This document shows positions 17,240-24,456 of a stretch of 64,000 nucleotides of DNA, in pieces. Origin of the DNA: Clostridia bacterium (GTDB lineage Bacteria > Bacillota > Clostridia > Oscillospirales > CAG-272); contig JAFVXH010000019.1 in NCBI GenBank assembly GCA_017501225.1, forward strand, positions 62,001-126,000, in the 5' to 3' direction. Position 1 is the stretch's first letter, and each line of letters starts with the position of its first letter. The notes below the pieces were generated by a model, which saw nothing but the letters and a program-made list of their open reading frames with translations, did no database searches and had not been told where the DNA came from. The translations under genes and the position numbers were made by a program.

Positions 17240-18619
17240 AAAAAGCTATTATTGTCTATCACCGCTTTCCTACTGCCGTTCGTCATCCTTCTTTCATCCT
17301 GCGCAGGGGTAGAAGGGCAAAAGAGCGATGGCACCAAGGAGAATACGTCCGAAACGACCGCGACCGCGACCGCAATCGCAACGAATGCGACCACAGTCGC
17401 AACGAATGAGACCACAGTCGCAACGACAACCGGGGAACCTGCGGAAACGGTACATACGCATATCTACGGTGAGTGGGTTACCAAGCTGGAGGCTACATGC
17501 CAGAGAATGGGACTGAGAGAACGCTCTTGTCAATGCGGAGAGCAGGAATGGGAAACGGTTGAAAGAATTCAGCATCATTACGTCGACGGCATCTGTACGC
17601 TGTGCAAGCAGAGCGATACGGCAGAATTCGTTCCGGATTATCAGCCCGGGCAGGAGAACACGGTCGGAAGCGAAGATCCGTTGTTGCATTACACCGCGCA
17701 AGGCGGATATGTCTATTTTTCAAACGAACACCGAATCTGTAAAATGAAACGGGATGGGAAGGATCTGCAAACGGTCTACTCGGTGCTGGGCGGAACTCCG
17801 TGTAACTTAAACGTCGTTGGCGACTGGATCTATTTTTACTGTATGGGAAGCACGCAGGCACAGTCATATATTGCCAAGGTAAGAACGGACGGCTCGGGCT
17901 TTGAAAAATTGGTAACGTCGGTCAGAATTTGGGAAATGCTCGTTGCAAAGGATATTATTTATTACACGGTGATCACCGAAAACATGAGCTACAAGGATTA
18001 TGCCAAGGAATGGTTCGTGCTGTACAGTGTTTCCGTTAACGGTGGAATACAAAAGCAGGTACACGACGGTGCCGTTACCGAGTTGAATGCCGATGCTACC
18101 TATCTTTATTTCCTCTACTCAACAGAGGAGGACGCTATTTCGCTGTGCCGGATCAAGCACGGAAGCACGAGTAAGGCAGAGCTGCTTCAGAACAATCAGC
18201 TCAGAGGCCTTACGCTGGAAAACGGCAGACTGTATTTCTTCTTGAAGGACCGCTATGATGTTCTTGCACCCATGACCTTAGCCTCGATCGCAAGCAACGG
18301 TGGAGGATATAAGACGCACGGTCAATTGGACTGCAGCTACATGCCGTTTCAGGTCATTGGAAGTAAGGCGTATTTTGTGGGATCGGCTGCGTTTGCAGAC
18401 AGTGAGGAGTATTACGATGCTGACTTCGGACTGATCGAATACGATCTGAACGCCAAAACCTTCAGATGCATCTACAATAACGAAGACTTCAGTATGGAAT
18501 TCGCCGGCGCTTTTGATCTTTTGATTTGGGAAACCTATGATAGCATGTATGAAAAGATCGAATCGATCGGAATTTACGACTCCAAAACCGGAACGGTAAA
18601 ACAGATCAAGCTGTCCTGA
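17237..18619 (+). CDS. lipoprotein with Cys-rich module and DUF5050-like beta-propeller region (paralog 1)
   Basis: 460 residues from ATG 17237 (site AAAGAAAGG). A lipoprotein signal ends in the lipobox LSSC with C22 as lipidation site. A low-complexity Thr/Ala linker (about 35-72) is followed by a Cys module near 78-125 (HTHIYGEW, ATCQRMGLRERSCQCG, GICTLC), then repeated YVYFSNEHRICKMKRDG-type strands (about 145-450), typical of DUF5050 / beta-propeller-like proteins that often sit on the cell surface. It should be anchored to the outer face of the membrane. No catalytic motif seen. It is one of two tandem paralogs downstream of the broken membrane regulator; ligand or sensor function is inference. 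Confidence 0.8.
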   Translation: MKKLLLSITAFLLPFVILLSSCAGVEGQKSDGTKENTSETTATATAIATNATTVATNETTVATTTGEPAETVHTHIYGEWVTKLEATCQRMGLRERSCQCGEQEWETVERIQHHYVDGICTLCKQSDTAEFVPDYQPGQENTVGSEDPLLHYTAQGGYVYFSNEHRICKMKRDGKDLQTVYSVLGGTPCNLNVVGDWIYFYCMGSTQAQSYIAKVRTDGSGFEKLVTSVRIWEMLVAKDIIYYTVITENMSYKDYAKEWFVLYSVSVNGGIQKQVHDGAVTELNADATYLYFLYSTEEDAISLCRIKHGSTSKAELLQNNQLRGLTLENGRLYFFLKDRYDVLAPMTLASIASNGGGYKTHGQLDCSYMPFQVIGSKAYFVGSAAFADSEEYYDADFGLIEYDLNAKTFRCIYNNEDFSMEFAGAFDLLIWETYDSMYEKIESIGIYDSKTGTVKQIKLS

Positions 18620-18626
18620 CGCTTCT

Positions 18627-18717
18627 GAGATCCCGTACGTGCGGGAATCATGCAGCCTTCTATCTTTTTTCAGGTATTTCGATATACAAACACACAAAGA
18701 AAGGGAATCAAACCATG
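18627..18717 (+). repeat. direct repeat, copy 2 (scar plus leader of lipoprotein 2)
   Basis: GAGATCCCGTACGTGCGGGAA followed by the same intergenic sequence as copy 1, about 85 percent identical by eye. Read in frame it would encode EIPYVRE, matching the EITYVRE end of the MerR-like protein, so it contains a remnant of that gene's 3' end. Confidence 0.85.
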
Positions 18718-20133
18718 CAAAAACTACCACTCATCATGATTGCTTTGATCCTGTCACTGTCCGTTCTGCTTTCTGCCTGCGAGGCGGCGGGAAGCAACAA
18801 AGAGAACGGCACCAAGGAGAGCACTGCTGCCACGACTGCGACCACCGCCGCGACCACCGCCGCGACCACAACAGGAGAGCCTACGGGGGAGCCGACGAGT
18901 GAGCCTACCGGAGAGCCTACCGGAGAGCCTACCGGAGAGCCTACCGGAGAATCTACGAAAGAGCCTTCGCAAACGACGCACACGCATACGTTCGGGATGT
19001 GGGTTACAAGTGGAGATCCCACCTGCCAAAGAACAGGACTTAAGGAACGTTCATGTTCGTGTGGAATCTGGGAAAGTGAGGTGCTTCCCAAAATTGCGCA
19101 CAACTACGTTCAAGGTATTTGCACGATGTGTCAGCAGAAGGATCCAAACGTCTTCATTCCCGATCACGGATCGGGTGAGGCGAACTTGGTCGGAACGGAT
19201 GATCCGAGCTGGAATTACACTGCGCAGGCAGGATACCTCTATTATACCGTCGGAAATCGGATCTATAAGATGAACACGGAAAAAGAGCAGGTGGAATTGG
19301 CATATACAGCGTCGTACGGAACCGTCCTTTGTCTGAATGTCGTTGGCGATTGGATGTATTTTCACTGTGCGTCAGACACGCCCGATCCTTCTTACATCGC
19401 AAAGGTAAGAACGGATGGCTCCGGCTTTGAACGGTTGGTAACGCTGCTCAGCGCTTCGGAGGTGCTCGTGGTGCAGAATACCGTATATTACACGGCGATA
19501 GGCGAGGATTGGAGCTACGAGGATTACGGAAGCATGTTCTCTTTGTACAGCATTTCGGTAAATGGCGGAGCTCCGAAAAAGCTGCACGAGGGATTTGTCA
19601 GCGATCTGAATGCTGATGCTACCAACCTTTATTTCCTCCATACGAATGAGGAGGGGGATATTACGGTATGCAAAATGAAGCACGGAGAGAGCGCTGCAAC
19701 CAAGCTGCTGCAGGATCGGGAGGTTCTGAATCTTGATCTGGAAGGTTCAAGGCTTTATTTCTTTGTCGCGAATCACGAGGATCTCTTTGATCCCATCATA
19801 TTTGCATCCATATCGACAAGCGGTGGAGAATATAGGAGCTATTTTGAAGCGAATTGCGATCCTCTGGTTCTTTATGTCATAAAAGATAAGGCGTATTACA
19901 TCGCTTTTGATCCGCTGGAGGAGGACGAATGGCTGCCTGACGAATACAGGTTGATAGAATATGATATCGATGAAGATACGGGAAAGGTGCTATGCGTGGA
20001 CGAATACGGTATCGAGGTCGCAAGTATTTTTGACAGGTTGCTCTGCCAAGTGATCGATTATGAATCCGAAACGGTTGATGCTTGGATCTATGATCCCGTC
20101 ACCGGAGAAAGCCGCGAGATCGAGCTGTTTTAA
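18715..20133 (+). CDS. lipoprotein with Cys-rich module and DUF5050-like region (paralog 2)
   Basis: 472 residues, ATG after AAAGAAAGGG. Lipobox LSAC with C22. The linker (about 38-85) is Thr/Ala-rich and then carries repeats of the tetrapeptide GEPT. The Cys module (HTHTFGMW, PTCQRTGLKERSCSCG, GICTMC) and the propeller-like region (GYLYYTVGNRIYKMN, VVGDWMYFHC, YIAKVRTDGSGFERLV) align with paralog 1 across the full length. Divergence is clear but order is the same, so this is an older tandem duplication. Likely surface lipoprotein of the same system as its neighbour. A long hairpin terminator follows. Confidence 0.8.
   Translation: MQKLPLIMIALILSLSVLLSACEAAGSNKENGTKESTAATTATTAATTAATTTGEPTGEPTSEPTGEPTGEPTGEPTGESTKEPSQTTHTHTFGMWVTSGDPTCQRTGLKERSCSCGIWESEVLPKIAHNYVQGICTMCQQKDPNVFIPDHGSGEANLVGTDDPSWNYTAQAGYLYYTVGNRIYKMNTEKEQVELAYTASYGTVLCLNVVGDWMYFHCASDTPDPSYIAKVRTDGSGFERLVTLLSASEVLVVQNTVYYTAIGEDWSYEDYGSMFSLYSISVNGGAPKKLHEGFVSDLNADATNLYFLHTNEEGDITVCKMKHGESAATKLLQDREVLNLDLEGSRLYFFVANHEDLFDPIIFASISTSGGEYRSYFEANCDPLVLYVIKDKAYYIAFDPLEEDEWLPDEYRLIEYDIDEDTGKVLCVDEYGIEVASIFDRLLCQVIDYESETVDAWIYDPVTGESREIELF
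18876..18950 (+). repeat. 12-base tandem repeat encoding GEPT/SEPT
   Basis: About six imperfect units of GAGCCTACCGGA inside the linker of lipoprotein 2; four consecutive units (18901-18948) are nearly identical. Each unit keeps the frame, so unit number can vary without breaking the protein. Confidence 0.9.
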
Positions 20134-20180
20134 CGGCAAATTGCCGCCGCACGCTCGGGGGCGGGCGGCGGCAGACACAG

Positions 20181-20228
20181 AAAAGAACACGGGCAAGTGG
20201 GAACATTCCCGCTTGCCCGTGTTCTTTT
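20181..20228. terminator. bidirectional terminator between convergent genes
   Basis: AAAAGAACACGGGCAAG (20181-20197) pairs with its complement ending in CTTTT at 20228; the hairpin has 22 pairs with one G-T. A/T runs on both sides serve lipoprotein 2 and the minus-strand methyltransferase. A second GC-rich stem lies just upstream (about 20140-20173). Confidence 0.9.
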
Positions 20229-20229
20229 G

Positions 20230-21240
20230 TTATTCCTTTAATTCAGGCTCAAGCTGTCGCAGAAAGTCATCTGACAAAAAATCCGCCATCGGCTTTCCGA
20301 GTTTTTGCAGGGCGTCCCCTTGCTCGGTCAGCTTCTCATATACCAGATTGCGCAAAGCCGACAAAAGGCTGGGCTCGATCCAGTAATCGCGGGGGAGCGT
20401 CGGATGCTTTTGCAGAAGCTTCTTGATGCGGATATACATTTCCAGGCCGTCCGAGGCGTCGTGCCACAGATCGGAGAACAGGTAGTCGAATTGCCCCGAA
20501 AGATTTGTGCGCTCCAAAAAATCAAAGGCGTCTGCCTGTACGATCCTGATTTTTTCGCGGTGAGGGAATTGTGGCAAAAGATGCTCACGAACAAGCGAGA
20601 TCACGTTTCCGTCCTGCTCGATGACCGTCACTTCTGTGACCTCCTCCTTTTGCGATGCGCAAAAGGCAAAATATCCAAGGCCGAGTCCCAACGTAAGGAC
20701 ACGTCCGCGCGCGCGCTGTATCGGCTCCTTCATGGTTTCGATCTCGTTTGGTGTGACCGTCATCCATTCAACGCCGTCCTCCAGGATCGCGGGGAAGGGG
20801 AATTCCTCCTCAAAATATCCGATCTGCGGAATTTCACGCAGCTCCTTTGTCAGTACGGGATGTGTGCGGACGAAGGGCTCGTAGGGGGCGTAGCTTCCAT
20901 GCTTCATCTCCCAATTTCCTTTGCGTACAGAGGGGAATTTTATCGTTTTATAATATTCGTTTCCCCGATATACATCGGGATCCTGGCAAGAGATCCCCGC
21001 GCGCAGGTAAATCTGCTCCAATCGGCGATGCTCGCGCGATTCCGCACAGTCCAGACCGAGCGCCGCACCAAAGAGCGCAAGGAATGCCTCGTGGTTGGAG
21101 ATCTCGCATTCCTTCGCAAGATTTTCCACCAGCTCGGAGGTCAAAAAGCGGGGCGTGTGATTCAGATACTGACTGTAGACGGTCAGGATCAGCTGATTTT
21201 CTTCTATGATCTTTTCGAGCGCAGCGTCTGCATACAGCAT
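20230..21240 (-). CDS. SAM-dependent methyltransferase, spermidine-synthase-like fold
   Basis: 336 residues. The C-terminal half has a Rossmann methyltransferase signature: VLTLGLGLGYFAF with G185-L-G-L-G-Y190, an acidic strand end VTVIEQD (204-210), then IVQADAFDFL and FDYLFSDLWHD, the D-loop arrangement of spermidine synthase and related enzymes. The first 150 residues match nothing I recognise. Substrate unknown; without the polyamine-binding residues in view, a true spermidine synthase is not supported. The start is set by AAGGAGGG upstream of the ATG at 21240. It is transcribed away from the TerB cassette from its own promoter, so it need not belong to it. Confidence 0.75.
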   Translation of the reverse strand: MLYADAALEKIIEENQLILTVYSQYLNHTPRFLTSELVENLAKECEISNHEAFLALFGAALGLDCAESREHRRLEQIYLRAGISCQDPDVYRGNEYYKTIKFPSVRKGNWEMKHGSYAPYEPFVRTHPVLTKELREIPQIGYFEEEFPFPAILEDGVEWMTVTPNEIETMKEPIQRARGRVLTLGLGLGYFAFCASQKEEVTEVTVIEQDGNVISLVREHLLPQFPHREKIRIVQADAFDFLERTNLSGQFDYLFSDLWHDASDGLEMYIRIKKLLQKHPTLPRDYWIEPSLLSALRNLVYEKLTEQGDALQKLGKPMADFLSDDFLRQLEPELKE

Positions 21241-21275
21241 CCAAATATCCCTCCTTTTGATTGATACGATACCTT

Positions 21276-21304
21276 ATTATACTCCTTTTTTTGGCATCCT
21301 GCAA
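21276..21304 (-). promoter_or_regulatory. promoter of the methyltransferase gene
   Basis: On the minus strand: TTGCAG (21304-21299), 17-base spacer, TATAAT (21281-21276). Confidence 0.8.
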
Positions 21305-21371
21305 GAGGAAATGCGGAGTTTTGCAAAAATTCGGACGAACTCCGAAAAGATTGCAAAAAGCGAAGAAGGAA

Positions 21372-21400
21372 TTGACAAGCGGAGAAAAAAGTGATATAAT
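21372..21400 (+). promoter_or_regulatory. consensus promoter of the TerB/ATPase/helicase cassette
   Basis: TTGACA (21372-21377), exactly 17 bases, TATAAT (21395-21400): a perfect sigma-A consensus at both boxes, 38 bases before the start codon. Confidence 0.9.
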
Positions 21401-21438
21401 AAAATATTACCGAGAAAGCTTGGAAGGGAGGGGAGAGA

Positions 21439-23064
21439 ATGCAGGAAAAAAGACCGTTCGACGAAAAAAAGCATGAGTCGGAGCTTGACGATTTTTGGGA
21501 CATTTCGGAGCTGATTCCGAAAAAACGCGCGGTGCACGGTCGGCATTCTACCGAGACCGTCGAGATCACACTCCCTCCCGTTTCGAAAAAAAGCGAGCTT
21601 GCCGATCAAAAGGCAAACGCCAAGCTGCCGCCGCCCTCCTTTGCGGATCAGCCGCTTTTGGAGTATGTCCCCGAGCATGCCATGCTGCATCGCGTGCGCC
21701 TCTTTGCGTGGAAAAGCGACTTTGGATATTACGACGCCTTCGTCAGGGATGCGGTGCGCCTCTATCCCATTCACGGGGAGCGGTGTGAGCGCGTATCGGA
21801 TTTTTACCGTATGTCGCAGTACAGCCAGATGTCGCGCCCGCAATTGGAGTGGTATCTGTGGTGGAGAGAGAATTTTCGGAACGGCGTCATTTTAGAAACC
21901 GATTACGGGTATCTTCTGCTCTATGCCAACGAGCTGATCAACCTTTCCGACAAGCTCCTGCCCACGACGGTGCTGGACTTGCTTTGCAAGCTCTGGATCT
22001 CCTATCGGGAAGATTATCCACAGCTTGACCTGTTTCTGCCCGAGTGGATCTGCCACTGCGCGCTGATCCACAAGCTGCCGTCGCCAAGCTTTGCCTCTGC
22101 TGAGCTGACCTCAGCCGCCATGCAGCATTGCCGCTTGCGGGAATTTTACCTTTCCTCCTTGGGAGAGGACGCGTTTGCACGGGCACTGCTTGCATTTTGC
22201 TCCAATTACGACTACCAAAAAAGCAAGTTCTACCAAGGAGAGCACAGGGCACTTTTTGACCGCGTGATTACGGGAGCGATGCAAAGCGTCATGGAGCGCA
22301 CCGAGCGGGACGGGAAGCTCTTTTCCTCTGCAAATCTTCGGGAGCACGTCATCCTTTTGGATGCTTATATGGGAGCCCTTTGTCCCGCAAAGACCAAGCG
22401 CCGCATCGAGGTGTCCTATTGCTCCTTCTCGCGCTCTCACGAGCTGCGCTTTTTGGTGACCGATATTGTCAAATATACCGAGAACCGCTTGCGCCAGGCT
22501 GTTGGCATTCGCTCGCGCCTGACGGTCTATGCCTTGCCGCCTCTGATCAAGGACATTTTGGACGGCTACCTGCCCTCCGTTCTTCCCGCAAGGGAGCGCG
22601 CACACGTGGTGCAGGAGGTTCAGACACCCGATTACGAGCATCTGTACGATGCCCCGACGTCTACCTTTAGCTTTGATGAGGCGGAGGAGATCGAGCGGCT
22701 TTCCTGGGATACCACCAAGCGCTTGGTGGAGGCATTCGGATCGGACGAGGAGGATCGGGCAGACGAATCCGAGCCCACGCCCATGCCGATCACAGTGGAG
22801 CTGCAGGAGCCAAGATCCTTGCAAAACGCGGAAAAAGCCGACGCACTGATGCCGTATCTGCCGTTTTTGCGAGCGGTTGCCGTAAGCGACAGAGAGGCGC
22901 AACGAGAGGCAGCGCGATCTCTCGCACGTCCTACGGAGCTGGTCATCGACGAGATCAACACGCTGGCGGTCGAGCTTTACGGTGACATTTTATTGGAAGA
23001 AAACGACGGCGTCTGTGCCGTGATCGAAGATTACGCGGATCTGCTTGCAGATCTGCTTGCCTAA
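21439..23064 (+). CDS. TerB_N / TerB_C domain protein
   Basis: 541 residues. After a charged N-terminus, a TerB_N-like domain lies at about 100-225: YSQMSRPQLEWYLWWRENF, then ETDYGYLLLYANELIN, a strongly characteristic segment. The C-terminal part (about 410-541) fits TerB_C, with FSFDEAEEIERLSWDTTKRLV and IDEINTLAVELYGDILLEE. Proteins with this pair of domains are known from tellurite-resistance-related and DNA-processing gene neighbourhoods; biochemical activity is unknown. The site GGGAGGGG precedes the ATG at 21439. It is first of three co-directional genes with tiny gaps (16 bases to the ATPase), so it likely forms a complex or pathway with them. Confidence 0.85.
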   Translation: MQEKRPFDEKKHESELDDFWDISELIPKKRAVHGRHSTETVEITLPPVSKKSELADQKANAKLPPPSFADQPLLEYVPEHAMLHRVRLFAWKSDFGYYDAFVRDAVRLYPIHGERCERVSDFYRMSQYSQMSRPQLEWYLWWRENFRNGVILETDYGYLLLYANELINLSDKLLPTTVLDLLCKLWISYREDYPQLDLFLPEWICHCALIHKLPSPSFASAELTSAAMQHCRLREFYLSSLGEDAFARALLAFCSNYDYQKSKFYQGEHRALFDRVITGAMQSVMERTERDGKLFSSANLREHVILLDAYMGALCPAKTKRRIEVSYCSFSRSHELRFLVTDIVKYTENRLRQAVGIRSRLTVYALPPLIKDILDGYLPSVLPARERAHVVQEVQTPDYEHLYDAPTSTFSFDEAEEIERLSWDTTKRLVEAFGSDEEDRADESEPTPMPITVELQEPRSLQNAEKADALMPYLPFLRAVAVSDREAQREAARSLARPTELVIDEINTLAVELYGDILLEENDGVCAVIEDYADLLADLLA

Positions 23065-23080
23065 AAAGGAGATGAAATCC

Positions 23081-24421
23081 ATGGAACAGTATCAGATCCC
23101 AAAGGTCCCCAAGCGTATTTTAAGCACCTTGCTCGCCTCGGTTTCGGCAGGCGTCGTGCCGCGCACGGGAGCACCTTATCTTGCCATCGGACGCAAAGAT
23201 GAGATCGCCGCGCTTCTGTCCGATCTTGAGACGGTCAATGAGGGCGGCGGAACGATGCGCTTCCTAATCGGGCGGTACGGAAGCGGAAAGAGCTTTTTGA
23301 TGCAGCTCATCCGCGGCTATGCGCTTGAGCGTGATTTTCTGACCGCGGATGCCGATCTTTCCCCCGAGCGCCGTCTGTACGGAACGGGCGGCAGCGGTGT
23401 GGCAACCTATCGCGAGCTGATGAAAAATCTTGCGTCCAAGGCGTCACCCGACGGAGGCGCGCTTCCCAAGATCCTTGCGCGATGGATCTCCGAGATGCAG
23501 AACCAAATCCTTGCTAAGGGCTGTGAATTGGGCTCGTCCGCGTTTTCCGCCGAGATGGAAAAAAGTGTGATGGGTACACTGTCGCGCATGGAGTTTTTGG
23601 TTGGCGGCTTTGATTTTTCTCGCGTGATCGGCGCTTATTATAACGCTTATCTGAGCGATGATGACGGGAAAAAGAGCGCGTGTCTGCGCTGGCTCCGCGG
23701 TGAATACGCCAATAAGAGCGAGGCGCGCGCAGCTCTCGGATTTTCGGTTTCGGTCATCATCGACGACGATAACTGGTACGATTTTCTGAAGCTCTGGGCA
23801 AGCCTTGCGCGCCGGATCGGATACCGTGGGCTTGTGGTCTTTGTGGACGAGTGCGTCAATCTGTATAAGATCTCGCACCGCGTCAGCCGTGAAAACAATT
23901 ATGAAAAGATCCTTTCCATGTTCAACGATACGCTGCAGGGAAGGGCGGAGGGACTTGCCATTGTGTTCGGCGGTACGCCGCAGTTTCTGGAGGACGGGCG
24001 CAGAGGGCTTTTCGGATACGAGGCGCTGCGCAGCCGTTTGTGTGATAGCCGCTTCTCGGTGGAGGGCGCACGCAATCTCATCGGTCCCGTCATTCGCTTG
24101 CGCCGTCTTTCGGATGCGGAGCTGCTTGCCCTGATCGAGCGTATCACGGCACTTTACGCGCAGAATTACGAGAGCGCTCCCGACGTTACCAAGGAGCAAA
24201 TGGCACACTTTTTGCGCATCTCCCTTGATCGCGCGGGCGCGGACGTCATGATCACGCCGCGTGAGATGCTCCGCGATTATATGACGGTACTCAATATTCT
24301 GATGCAAAACCCCGATCTGACCTTCGAGGACGTCCTCGGGAGTGTCACGGCAAAGGAAACTGCTCCTAAGGAGCCACCTGCCGAGAGAAAAAGCTACACC
24401 CTGTCAGACATTGAATTTTAA
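23081..24421 (+). CDS. DUF2791 P-loop ATPase (BrxD-like)
   Basis: 446 residues from ATG 23081, placed after AAAAGGAG; the nearer ATG 23072 is too close to that site. Walker A is G64-RYGSGKS71 and Walker B is LVVFVDE (251-257) followed by CVNLYK. The opening (PKRILSTLLASVSAGVVPRTGAPYLAIGR) is typical of the DUF2791 / BREX ATP-binding family, whose members include BrxD of type 2 BREX loci. The protein probably acts on DNA or loads a partner in an ATP-dependent way. It lies between the TerB protein and the helicase with 35 bases to the next start. No BREX methyltransferase (PglX) or PglZ phosphatase is present in the window. Confidence 0.87.
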   Translation: MEQYQIPKVPKRILSTLLASVSAGVVPRTGAPYLAIGRKDEIAALLSDLETVNEGGGTMRFLIGRYGSGKSFLMQLIRGYALERDFLTADADLSPERRLYGTGGSGVATYRELMKNLASKASPDGGALPKILARWISEMQNQILAKGCELGSSAFSAEMEKSVMGTLSRMEFLVGGFDFSRVIGAYYNAYLSDDDGKKSACLRWLRGEYANKSEARAALGFSVSVIIDDDNWYDFLKLWASLARRIGYRGLVVFVDECVNLYKISHRVSRENNYEKILSMFNDTLQGRAEGLAIVFGGTPQFLEDGRRGLFGYEALRSRLCDSRFSVEGARNLIGPVIRLRRLSDAELLALIERITALYAQNYESAPDVTKEQMAHFLRISLDRAGADVMITPREMLRDYMTVLNILMQNPDLTFEDVLGSVTAKETAPKEPPAERKSYTLSDIEF

Positions 24422-24456
24422 GAAGCATGACGATCAACGAGCAAAGGAGGACGCAT

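Noticed and set aside
18876..18950. Short regular repeats as a possible CRISPR
   Set aside because: Units are 12 bases, without spacers, and lie in frame in a lipoprotein gene.
20230..21240. Methyltransferase as part of a restriction-modification or BREX system
   Set aside because: No DNA methylase catalytic motif (NPPY or PC); the fold looks spermidine-synthase-like.
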